From: Bacteroidales bacterium
GTDB taxonomy: Bacteria > Bacteroidota > Bacteroidia > Bacteroidales > UBA932
Assembly: GCA_017938925.1 (NCBI GenBank)
Contig: JAGBAO010000004.1
Span: 55,403 to 119,402, forward strand
Direction: 5' to 3'
Length of the DNA: 64,000 bases
The position numbers and the translations under genes were made by a program. How positions within the stretch are numbered: position 1 is the stretch's first letter; each line of letters begins with the position of its first letter. Positions 16,349 to 23,365 of the stretch are shown here, one piece after another. Below the pieces are notes generated by a model. The model did no database searches and had not been told where the DNA came from. It was given only the letters and a program-made list of their open reading frames with translations.

Positions 16349-17614
16349 CTAAAGTATCGTTATGTATATGGTTGTACCGTCAAAGCGGCTTGCGCAAGGA
16401 ACTCCTACCGTATCATTCAGCCAAGCCTCGATCATGAAGCCGAACTGGGCCGCATCCATGGCAAGGCCGTCTGCATCACGAGGAGGGACGATCACATAGT
16501 CGAAGATCACGCTCGTGTCGACGATTCCCTGCAGATGATATTTACCGTTATGAGAATTCTTGCGGACCCACTGGTGGATGAGGTTTGAAAGCGGATAGTT
16601 GTTCGGGCCCACACGGTCGCTCATTGTCATCGACGAAGCTCCGTCTATGGCAAACTGAAGGGTCACCTTCTTGCCGTTCGAGGCCTGTCTTGAGAAGTTC
16701 TTGCAGATGTCATCCAGGAAAGCAGGAAGGTTATCCTTGACAGCATATGAGCACAGAGCATCAGTGGAAGCCGTTGCAAAACGCTTGGTTATGGCATCCT
16801 TGGAGGCAAGAACACTTCCGGTCGCAGTCTCATAGGCCTTCATGATGAGAGACACTCTGGATCCTTCCGAAGTCACGTCCTTTCTGAGATCCACAACCAC
16901 ATACACATCCGAGCCTGAATTCATCAGCAGCTGCTTGTCATTCGAATCGGCATCATTCGCTCCGAATTCAGCATTCCTCTTGACTGCTGCCAGCTTGGCC
17001 TCGACATCTACAGTCGTGACGTTACGTGACTCAAATCCGTCCTGAACCTTGCTGACTGCAATCCTGCGGTCAAAGTCTGCTTCCAGGATGGATGCATAGG
17101 TCTCACCGTCCCGCTTGTATGGAACGACCATGATGGTCGGCAACACCATTCCTTCCTCAAACTCCACATCACTGTACTTGACTTCCGGCTCACGTGACTT
17201 GTGCAGCTTGTTCCTCTCAAGATCCTTGATCAGATTGCTGTACACGATAGTGATCCTGTAGTTTCCCTGATAGAGTTTGTTGGCATTCTTCTCCGGCTTG
17301 CCGAGTTCCTCATTGGAGCGGACAAAGAACGGATAGCGGGAATTCAGGAACATGTTGACATACTCCTTGTTGTCTGTGGTCACAAGAGGTCTTCCGTCAT
17401 TGATGCCGTCCACACCTACATAAAAAAGAGTATAGAACAATGATGCTGCCGCATTGTCGGCAGTCCCCTTTGACTTTTCAGCCACTCCCACTGAGGTAAA
17501 TGTGGCCGCCACTCCGTCAGATGACTCATAGGTGACTATCTGGGGATATGTCTGTGCCGAAAGAGCAAAGACCGAAAGACACAGAAGAGATAGAATGATA
17601 AGCTGTCTTTTCAT
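16349..17614 (-). CDS. DUF6175-like exported protein
   Basis: Exported protein of 421 residues with a signal peptide (VFALSAQ). The central part around PTIMVVPYKRDG and SGSDVYVVVDLRKDV resembles the Bacteroidetes family DUF6175, of unknown function. That assignment is from memory of the family pattern and was not searched. The fold appears alpha/beta with a repeated beta-rich C-terminus. It follows the CsgG-like gene after 62 bases that contain a strong hairpin, and precedes the LPP20 genes by 2 bases. Its place in the operon suggests an envelope partner of the CsgG-like protein. Confidence 0.65.
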   Translation of the reverse strand: MKRQLIILSLLCLSVFALSAQTYPQIVTYESSDGVAATFTSVGVAEKSKGTADNAAASLFYTLFYVGVDGINDGRPLVTTDNKEYVNMFLNSRYPFFVRSNEELGKPEKNANKLYQGNYRITIVYSNLIKDLERNKLHKSREPEVKYSDVEFEEGMVLPTIMVVPYKRDGETYASILEADFDRRIAVSKVQDGFESRNVTTVDVEAKLAAVKRNAEFGANDADSNDKQLLMNSGSDVYVVVDLRKDVTSEGSRVSLIMKAYETATGSVLASKDAITKRFATASTDALCSYAVKDNLPAFLDDICKNFSRQASNGKKVTLQFAIDGASSMTMSDRVGPNNYPLSNLIHQWVRKNSHNGKYHLQGIVDTSVIFDYVIVPPRDADGLAMDAAQFGFMIEAWLNDTVGVPCASRFDGTTIYITIL

Positions 17615-17639
17615 TTGTTTATCGTTTTAAATTGGCCAG

Positions 17640-17665
17640 CGTAGCCACCTCCCGGTGGCTACGCC
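17640..17665. promoter_or_regulatory. Perfect hairpin between CsgG-like and DUF6175-like genes
   Basis: Arms 17640-17650 and 17655-17665 pair perfectly (11 bp, GC-rich) with a 4-base loop. No T-run follows on the minus strand, so it is not a classical terminator. It may stabilise the upstream message or set the expression ratio between the first gene and the rest of the operon. Confidence 0.6.
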
Positions 17666-17676
17666 GTATATCATCA

Positions 17677-18546
17677 TTAAAGAGCGTTCAGGAAACCTCC
17701 CATCTTACCAAGGACATCCACCTTCTCCTTGGTTACCAGACGAAGTTCATGTCCGGCCTGGAAAGCAGCCACGATCTCCTTTGCACCTGAGACGAACTTG
17801 CAGTTTGACAGGTCATCAGCCATAACCTCCTCGATGGAGAGGACACCGATCTGAGTCTCTGCTTCACGTCCTGCAATCGTCTTGACCTCGAAGACCTCGC
17901 ACTTCTGGCCCTTTTCAACACCGGAAGCTGCTCCAAGACTGATATAGCAGTTCTTTGCCTTGCCACCTTTCATCTCACCCATTTCAACGATAACTCCCTT
18001 GACCTTGAAATACTTTGACACGAATACCTTCATATCTTTCTCTGCCTTACGCAAAGTTGCAACTGTAGCCTCCTCCGAAGTCGAGCCTGTGCTTCCTGTA
18101 AGGTCTGAATATGTATAGCTCTCCGCTCCTACGAGTGTTCCGTCCTCTGCATTCACCACCTTGAGGGAATATACCACATTACCATTGTAGTATACACTAC
18201 CATCGTCAGTCACCCTCTTGTCTGCACCGATCTTCGAAGCTACACCTGTGACGATGTAATTGGCACCCAGAGTCTTCATGGCTCCCAGACGGGCTGTCTG
18301 ATCCTCCATGGCCATCTCTGACGAACGGCGGTCAGCCTCAAGTGAAAGCGAGGCTTCAGTTTCAACATCGATAAGATTTACGCGATTAGTTGCCGCAAGG
18401 CCGGCAATCACATGACCTCTCAGGGCAGATACGCCAGCATCCGTGCATGAAGGAGAAGTGAAATAATCTACAACCACAACCGGTTTCTGCGCATATGCAC
18501 AAAGGCACATGAGCGCTGCAGCGATAGAGCTTACAATCTTTTTCAT
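17677..18546 (-). CDS. CsgG/HfaB-like curli-type transport protein
   Basis: First gene of the operon. The signal peptide ends AYAQ; I see no convincing lipobox, whereas E. coli CsgG is a lipoprotein. The mature part follows the CsgG pattern: VVVDYFTS at the start, a DVETEASLSLEADRRSSE helix, TLGANYIVTGVASKIG, and a strand leading to YSLKVVNAEDGTLV. A C-terminal extension from about 185 contains a beta-rich region (GVIVEMGEMKGGKAKNCYISLG) as in other Bacteroidetes homologues. CsgG itself is a nine-subunit outer-membrane secretion channel; whether this protein forms a pore is not shown. A good promoter lies 45 bases upstream. Confidence 0.82.
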   Translation of the reverse strand: MKKIVSSIAAALMCLCAYAQKPVVVVDYFTSPSCTDAGVSALRGHVIAGLAATNRVNLIDVETEASLSLEADRRSSEMAMEDQTARLGAMKTLGANYIVTGVASKIGADKRVTDDGSVYYNGNVVYSLKVVNAEDGTLVGAESYTYSDLTGSTGSTSEEATVATLRKAEKDMKVFVSKYFKVKGVIVEMGEMKGGKAKNCYISLGAASGVEKGQKCEVFEVKTIAGREAETQIGVLSIEEVMADDLSNCKFVSGAKEIVAAFQAGHELRLVTKEKVDVLGKMGGFLNAL

Positions 18547-18590
18547 AACGTTAGTTCAATTGTTAATTAATGTTAAGGTTAATGATTCCT

Positions 18591-18622
18591 CAAATTTAAT
18601 TATTCCACTCTCTTTTCGCAAA
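18591..18622 (-). promoter_or_regulatory. Promoter of the CsgG/zinc-ribbon operon
   Basis: Read on the minus strand: TTTG (18622-18619), exactly 20 bases, TAAATTTG (18598-18591). This is a full match to the Bacteroidetes promoter pattern, 45 bases before the CsgG-like start. No other good promoter was seen inside the operon. Confidence 0.7.
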
Positions 18623-18712
18623 TTTTTTCGCACGAGTCCACAAATTTAACGTTTCATGGCAAAGACATCTTGTCATCCGTTAAATTTCATTGGAATGTAC
18701 GCAGCGAACAGA

Positions 18713-19357
18713 CTACAGCATTCGATAGCCGGACAGAGCTCCGGACATGAGGCGTCCCAGAGGATTGCAGGATTTCGATGAGGACGACCTGCTCAGGAAT
18801 TCTTCTGCGAGAGCATCCCCTTCTGCAACATATTCCTTGATATTATCTGCCAGCAGCTGCTCAAGAAGCCTGTGAAATTCCCGCCCATGATTGCGATGAC
18901 GCAGATGGCAGAGTTCGTGAAGAAGTATGTAATCCTGCAGGACCTCAGGCAGGCGGACTATATTCAGATTGAGATTGATGTTGTTCTTTGCAGAACAGCT
19001 GCCCCAGTTGGATGAGTTATGCTTTATGGCCACCCTGTTGTAGGTGAATCCGTATCTTCCGGCAAGCTCGGCCAGCCGGACGGGCAGCACCTTCTTAGCC
19101 TGCCGCCTCAGCGACTCCACCTCCTGAGGATCAGCCGGAGCCACATCCTTATATTTTTCCTTCTGGCGGGCCATGGTCTCCAGCACCCAGTCACGTTTGA
19201 GCCGGAAGAAAGCTTCCGCAGCCATATATGGAACCATATATGGGATAGTGACACTTACACCTTTGACAGGATGGACGCGGATGGAGATACGGCGGGAGCC
19301 TTTCCGTTTCCGGAAGACCACATCACCTATCTGAGAATCGGAATATATTTTCTCCAT
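18713..19357 (-). CDS. YgjP-like (DUF45) zinc metallopeptidase
   Basis: Predicted zinc-dependent peptidase of the YgjP/DUF45 family. The zinc motif HELCH lies at residues 147-151 within LLHELCHLRHRNHGREFH, and a further His at 162 is in position to bind metal. The characteristic NWGSCSAKNNINLN lies upstream at 117-130. At 214 residues it has the usual length, with a short Ser-rich C-terminal extension. There is no signal peptide, so it is cytoplasmic. It lies 15 bases downstream of corA on the same strand and is probably co-transcribed with it. The substrate is not known. Confidence 0.85.
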   Translation of the reverse strand: MEKIYSDSQIGDVVFRKRKGSRRISIRVHPVKGVSVTIPYMVPYMAAEAFFRLKRDWVLETMARQKEKYKDVAPADPQEVESLRRQAKKVLPVRLAELAGRYGFTYNRVAIKHNSSNWGSCSAKNNINLNLNIVRLPEVLQDYILLHELCHLRHRNHGREFHRLLEQLLADNIKEYVAEGDALAEEFLSRSSSSKSCNPLGRLMSGALSGYRML

Positions 19358-19372
19358 CTATATGGCCGAATA

Positions 19373-20323
19373 TCAAAACATTCTGCGGCTCTTGAACACC
19401 CAGAACACCACAAGGGTGGACACCACCATAAGGGCAAGGGCTATCACCCACGACCATCCGGAAGTTCCGAGCCATCCGAACTGCATGTTCATTCCGAAAA
19501 AGCTGGCGATAAGGGTCGGAGGCATGAGCATAAGGGACACGAGGGTGAACACCTTCATGATCTTGTTCTGGTCGAGGTTGATGATACCGAGGACTGTGTT
19601 CTGCAGATACTCAAGACGCTCGAAACCGAAGTCGGTGTGATTGATAAGTGACGAAATGTCCTTCAGGAGCACATTCAGACGGGACTGATACTCCTTCGGA
19701 TAGTTAGAACTCTTGAGAATGCTGGAGATGACCCTCTGCTTGTCGATGATGTTCTCACGGATGAGCATCGTATTCTCCTGCAGGAGGTTGATGTCGATGA
19801 GGAATTCTTCGCTGATGTCTTCTCCCACACTCACCTTGCGGTTGTACTGGTTGATCTCCTTCGACACGAGCTCCACCATGTCGGCATCGAGGTCGATACG
19901 CTGTTCGAGGATTCCGAGGAAGACGATGTGACCTGAATGATATATCTTAGGGAAGGCCATCAGACGGCGCTGAAGATCCGTGAAACTTCTGAGCGGGCTC
20001 TCGCGGAGAGTCGTGAGGACATTGTCCGTCAATATGAAGGAAACCGTCTCCTCCGTGTACTCATCCGGACCAGGAATCAGGAAGCTGGTGTTTGCGAATA
20101 TGGCTTTCTCAGTCTCTGAGAAGCGTGATGAAATCTCGATCTCCTCCGCCTGGGCGCGGTTCTGGATCGTGGTTCCAAGGTACGTTTCAGTAGCCCTCTT
20201 CTCCTCACCGCTTGGAGAGAAAAGGTCGATCCACACAACGTCATCATAAGGGATTGTAGCAAAATCGGTCTCCGACTGAGAAACCATCATCTGTCCGTCT
20301 TTCCTGTAGAAGATCTCTATCAT
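19373..20323 (-). CDS. corA: CorA-family magnesium/cobalt transporter
   Basis: Inner-membrane divalent cation channel. The C-terminus has the two-helix CorA layout with the signature GMN at residues 277-279 (FFGMNMQFG), followed by the second helix and a short basic tail. The large N-terminal cytoplasmic domain contains long helices (EEFLIDINLLQENTMLIREN) as in the funnel of CorA. At 316 residues it has normal length. A good promoter lies about 85 bases upstream, and the 5' leader contains a strong hairpin. The YgjP-like gene follows in the same direction. Mg2+ is the likely substrate; Zn2+ transport by a ZntB-like member is the alternative. Confidence 0.9.
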   Translation of the reverse strand: MIEIFYRKDGQMMVSQSETDFATIPYDDVVWIDLFSPSGEEKRATETYLGTTIQNRAQAEEIEISSRFSETEKAIFANTSFLIPGPDEYTEETVSFILTDNVLTTLRESPLRSFTDLQRRLMAFPKIYHSGHIVFLGILEQRIDLDADMVELVSKEINQYNRKVSVGEDISEEFLIDINLLQENTMLIRENIIDKQRVISSILKSSNYPKEYQSRLNVLLKDISSLINHTDFGFERLEYLQNTVLGIINLDQNKIMKVFTLVSLMLMPPTLIASFFGMNMQFGWLGTSGWSWVIALALMVVSTLVVFWVFKSRRMF

Positions 20324-20379
20324 ACCTCGTCCGTTTTTAGTTCCGGCCCAGTCGTCGGAACGAGTGAATACCTACGAAA

Positions 20380-20407
20380 CAGGCTTGCACTGCGATGTGC
20401 AAGCCTG
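20380..20407. promoter_or_regulatory. Hairpin in the corA 5' leader
   Basis: Perfect 11-bp stem (20380-20390 with 20397-20407) with a 6-base loop, directly downstream of the corA -7 element. A transcript beginning near 20401 would carry most of it at its 5' end. On the plus strand a T-run follows, but no plus-strand gene lies upstream that would need a terminator. Confidence 0.55.
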
Positions 20408-20439
20408 CAAATTTATCTTTTTTTTAGCATACTGCCAAA
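20408..20439 (-). promoter_or_regulatory. Promoter of corA
   Basis: Read on the minus strand: TTTG (20439-20436), 20 bases, TAAATTTG (20415-20408). It has the same elements and spacing as the CsgG operon promoter. Confidence 0.65.
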
Positions 20440-20442
20440 CTT

Positions 20443-20527
20443 AAATCCTCAAAAAGGGCCTCATTCAAGGATTTGAAGCACAAAAAGCATCTCCAATCCT
20501 CAAAAAGGGGCATTAACGAGGATTTGA
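20443..20527. repeat. Two-copy tandem repeat of small hairpins, 51-base period
   Basis: The 15-mer AATCCTCAAAAAGGG occurs at 20444-20458 and 20495-20509, and GGATTTGA at 20469-20476 and 20520-20527. Within each copy a 7-bp stem can form (20443-20449 with 20468-20474; 20495-20501 with 20518-20524). It lies between the recR stop and the corA promoter. Confidence 0.65.
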
Positions 20528-20537
20528 CTCCCGGGAA

Positions 20538-21197
20538 CTATGGACGGAATATCTGACGGTTGACGATCGAGCGTCCGAGGGTGAGTTCGTCGGCATACTC
20601 CAGGTCGTCACCGAAGCCGAGTCCGCGTGCCAGCGACGACACCTTCACGCCGTACTGAGCTATCTGCCTATAGATATAGAATGAAGTCGTCTCCCCTTCC
20701 ACATCTCCGCTCAGTGCGAGAATCACTTCCGCCTGGGCTCCTCCCTGACCTTCCGCTTCGAAAAGTGCCTCCGGAGAGACAAGCCCGGCCACTCTGGCAA
20801 CCAGCTCCCTAATGGTAAGGTCTGACGGGCCTATTCCGTTTATCGGAGATATGATGCCTCCGAGGACATGATAGACGCCATGATACTGTCCCGTATTCTC
20901 TATGCTCATCACATCCCTGACGCTTTCCACCACGCAGATGGTCATGTGGTCGCGCGCCTTGTCCGAGCATATCGAGCAGACATCATCATCGGATATCATC
21001 ATGCAGTGGCGGCAGTACTTCACCTCGTCCCTGAGATGATCGATAGCCGCCGTGAAATGATGCACGTTCTCCTGCGGCTGCTTGAGAAGATGCAGGGCAA
21101 GACGCAGCGCGCTCCTGCGGCCGACTCCCGGAAGGGAGCTGATCGCATCCACAGCCTCTTCAAGAAGCTTTGACGGGTAGTTTTCCTTGTATGCCAT
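20538..21197 (-). CDS. recR: Recombination mediator RecR
   Basis: DNA repair protein that works with RecF/RecO to load RecA onto single-stranded gaps. Order: helix-hairpin-helix region (ISSLPGVGRRSALRLALHLL) at about 19-38, a four-cysteine zinc finger (C62, C65, C74, C77), then a Toprim domain with ICVVESVRDVMSIENTG and the C-terminal motif TLGRSIVNRQ. At 219 residues it is slightly longer than E. coli RecR. It follows pnuC by 2 bases on the same strand, so it belongs to the DPP III-xerD-FKBP-pnuC-recR run. Confidence 0.95.
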   Translation of the reverse strand: MAYKENYPSKLLEEAVDAISSLPGVGRRSALRLALHLLKQPQENVHHFTAAIDHLRDEVKYCRHCMMISDDDVCSICSDKARDHMTICVVESVRDVMSIENTGQYHGVYHVLGGIISPINGIGPSDLTIRELVARVAGLVSPEALFEAEGQGGAQAEVILALSGDVEGETTSFYIYRQIAQYGVKVSSLARGLGFGDDLEYADELTLGRSIVNRQIFRP

Positions 21198-21199
21198 GA

Positions 21200-21793
21200 C
21201 TAACTGAGTTCTCGTCCGTTACGTTTCCAGTGGATGTATCCGTAAATGGCTGAAAGGGCATAAGCCGCGTACAGAGCTGTCATCCACCACATCTGCTGCG
21301 AGGCGCACAGAGCAGCGCTCATCGTGTCCGCCACGATCCAGAGCCACCACTGCTGCAGGTATGAACGAACCAGCCACCATGTGGCCACCGCACTCAGGAC
21401 CGCGACGGCGGAGTCCAGATACGACATCGGATTCTCCACCAGTTCCATCAGCTGGGCAAGCCCCCATGTTCCGGCAGCAGTCACCAGTGCGCTGACAACG
21501 ACTGTCTGCCAGGTGAGACGGTTCAGATGGATCACATCTCCTTCCGTCTTCTTCTTTTTCTTTGCCGGGTTGAGTCTCTGCCTGTCCCTTCCCCACTGCC
21601 ACAGTCCTATGAAGGCGGTGACGAGGTAGTAGGTGTTAAGACCGAAGGAGGCGTAAAGCCCCTGACGGAAGAACACCCACATGGCAGCCAGACTCGTGAC
21701 GATTCCGACCACCCACATGAAGTTCTTCTGCTTGATTTCAAGAACTATATATATCACCCCCGTAACGAGGGTGAACACCTCCATGAAGTCCAT
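21200..21793 (-). CDS. pnuC: Nicotinamide riboside transporter PnuC
   Basis: Inner-membrane facilitator that brings in nicotinamide riboside for NAD synthesis. About seven hydrophobic segments and typical motifs are present: LEIKQKNFMWVVGIVTSL, the aromatic FGLNTYYLVTAFIGLWQW, and WLWIVADTMSAALCASQQMW in the second half. A Lys-rich loop (NPAKKKKKTEG) divides the halves. I chose the ATG at 21793; a GTG at 21802 would add three residues. The FKBP gene stops 14 bases upstream. No NrtR site or NAD-sensing riboswitch was seen; related vitamin transporters (PnuT, PnuX) are less likely alternatives. Confidence 0.9.
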   Translation of the reverse strand: MDFMEVFTLVTGVIYIVLEIKQKNFMWVVGIVTSLAAMWVFFRQGLYASFGLNTYYLVTAFIGLWQWGRDRQRLNPAKKKKKTEGDVIHLNRLTWQTVVVSALVTAAGTWGLAQLMELVENPMSYLDSAVAVLSAVATWWLVRSYLQQWWLWIVADTMSAALCASQQMWWMTALYAAYALSAIYGYIHWKRNGRELS

Positions 21794-21807
21794 AGCGGGC
21801 ACTTACC

Positions 21808-22419
21808 TTAAAGGACCTCTATGAGTTCGACAACGAACTTGAGGGTGGCGTATGGAGGGATTGCTCCCGGAGCTCCATGTGCACCGTATGCCAGATCGTA
21901 AGGGATGTAGAACTCGTACTTCGAGCCCTCTGACATGAGCTGAACGCCCTCAGTCCATCCTGCGATCACCTGGTTCAGTCCGAAGACAGCCGGCTCATTG
22001 CGGTCGTATGAGCTGTCGAACTTAACACCGTTGAGAAGAGTTCCCTCATAGTGGCACTTGACCTGTGACGTAGCTGACGGCTTCTTGCCGGTTCCCTCTG
22101 TGATGACCTTGTACTGAAGGCCGCTTGGAAGGCAGACCACGCCAGGCTGCTCGGCATTGAACTTCAGGAAAGCCTCGCCTTCCTCCTTCATGGCAGCGCT
22201 CATGGCCTCCATCTCAGCCTTCTTCGCCGCTTCGAGCTCTGCGAAATACTTGTCGAGAAGCTGGCCGGCCTCCTGGAATGAGACCGCTGGCTCGGCACCT
22301 GTGAGGACAGCCTTCACTCCGGCTGCGAAATCATCGAATTCGATTGTCATGATGCCTGATGACATCATGTTGTGGGCAATGCTCATGCCCAATGCGTAAC
22401 TGTTCTTATCCATAGTCAT
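21808..22419 (-). CDS. FKBP-type peptidyl-prolyl isomerase
   Basis: Cis-trans prolyl isomerase of the FkpA/FklB/Mip type. Residues 1-95 are a helical N-terminal dimerisation domain (LGMSIAHNMMSSG, then a long helix AELEAAKKAEMEAM). Residues about 100-203 form the FKBP catalytic domain, with VKCHYEGTLLNGVKFDSSYDR, VIAGWTEGVQLMSEGSKYEFYIP and AYGAHGAPGAIPPYATLKFVVEL. There is no signal peptide, so it is probably cytoplasmic, like FklB. A second ATG two codons in (MDKNS) is an equally good start. A -7 element lies at 22479-22486, so it may be transcribed separately from xerD. Confidence 0.93.
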   Translation of the reverse strand: MTMDKNSYALGMSIAHNMMSSGIMTIEFDDFAAGVKAVLTGAEPAVSFQEAGQLLDKYFAELEAAKKAEMEAMSAAMKEEGEAFLKFNAEQPGVVCLPSGLQYKVITEGTGKKPSATSQVKCHYEGTLLNGVKFDSSYDRNEPAVFGLNQVIAGWTEGVQLMSEGSKYEFYIPYDLAYGAHGAPGAIPPYATLKFVVELIEVL

Positions 22420-22478
22420 TATAATTTAGTCGGTTATACTTTTTTGGAAAAACGTTGCCGATTCCCCAAGACGGTCGG

Positions 22479-22486
22479 CAAAGATA
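22479..22486 (-). promoter_or_regulatory. -7 element upstream of the FKBP gene
   Basis: TATCTTTG on the minus strand, 60 bases before the FKBP start and just beyond the xerD stop. No clear -33 element was seen. Confidence 0.45.
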
Positions 22487-22501
22487 GCAATATTTATGCA
22501 A

Positions 22502-23365
22502 TTAGCGACGGGGGTGATGCTCCAGGATTGCCTTATGCCAGGTCGAACTTTCGATGTGCGTATAGACCTCCGTCGTCGTTATGCTCTCGTGTCCGAGCAT
22601 CTCCTGGACCACACGCAGGTCAGCACCATGCTCGACAAGATGAGTTGCGAAGGAATGCCTGAAAGTATGCGGAGATATCTCCTTGCGGACATCGGCCAGA
22701 AGCGCCTGGGTCTTGACCATCTTGAACATGGTCTGCCGGCTCAGGGATCTTCCGAACCGGTTCAGAAACACCAGATCGTCAGATTCCGCATCAGCTGGCT
22801 GGGGACGCACTTCAAGATATGCTTCCAGTGCACTCTGAGCCATTTCGTTGACCGGGACCAGACGTTCCTTGTTCCCCTTGCCGATCACCCTGATGAAGCC
22901 ATCATTGAAATACAGGCACGAGATCTTCAGACCGACAGCCTCGGAAACACGTATTCCGCAGCCGTACAGCACCTCCAGTATCGCCCGGTCACGAAGTCCT
23001 TGCCATGTGGAACGGTCCACGGACTCGATTATCGCCGTCACCTCCTCCTCTGAAAGCACATCGGGAAGATACCTTCCCAGTTTCGGCATATCCACCTTGT
23101 CACAAGGGTTGTCCCTGATCATCCCCTCAAGCACCAGCCATCCGAAGAACGAACGCAGGGCGCTCAGAAGGCGTGCCTGGGAACGCGGGGACAGCTTCGG
23201 ACAGGAGGCGAGATATTCTTCTATGTCTTCTGAAGTCAGGCGGACTGCCGGAGCATCGAAGTGCTCAAGGAATGCTGAGACATCAGAACAATACGATGCC
23301 ACAGTGTTCTGTGACATCGCACGTTCTATACGAAGATAATTGCTATAATCCTTTACAAGTTTCAT
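22502..23365 (-). CDS. xerD: Tyrosine recombinase XerC/XerD type
   Basis: Site-specific recombinase, most likely the chromosome-dimer resolvase acting at dif. The N-terminal SAM-like DNA-binding domain covers residues 1-85, and the catalytic domain follows. All catalytic residues are visible: Arg139 in GCGIRVSEAVGL, Lys163 or Lys166 in GKGNKERLVP, His233 and Arg236 in HTFRHSFATHL, His259 in LGHESITTTEVYTH, and Tyr268. At 287 residues it has standard Xer length. Its ATG overlaps the stop of the DPP III gene by one base. XerC cannot be ruled out from one sequence. Confidence 0.9.
   Translation of the reverse strand: MKLVKDYSNYLRIERAMSQNTVASYCSDVSAFLEHFDAPAVRLTSEDIEEYLASCPKLSPRSQARLLSALRSFFGWLVLEGMIRDNPCDKVDMPKLGRYLPDVLSEEEVTAIIESVDRSTWQGLRDRAILEVLYGCGIRVSEAVGLKISCLYFNDGFIRVIGKGNKERLVPVNEMAQSALEAYLEVRPQPADAESDDLVFLNRFGRSLSRQTMFKMVKTQALLADVRKEISPHTFRHSFATHLVEHGADLRVVQEMLGHESITTTEVYTHIESSTWHKAILEHHPRR

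Noticed and set aside
20380-20420. Plus-strand rho-independent terminator (hairpin plus T-run)
   Set aside because: No plus-strand gene lies upstream. The same bases fit the corA promoter and leader on the minus strand better.
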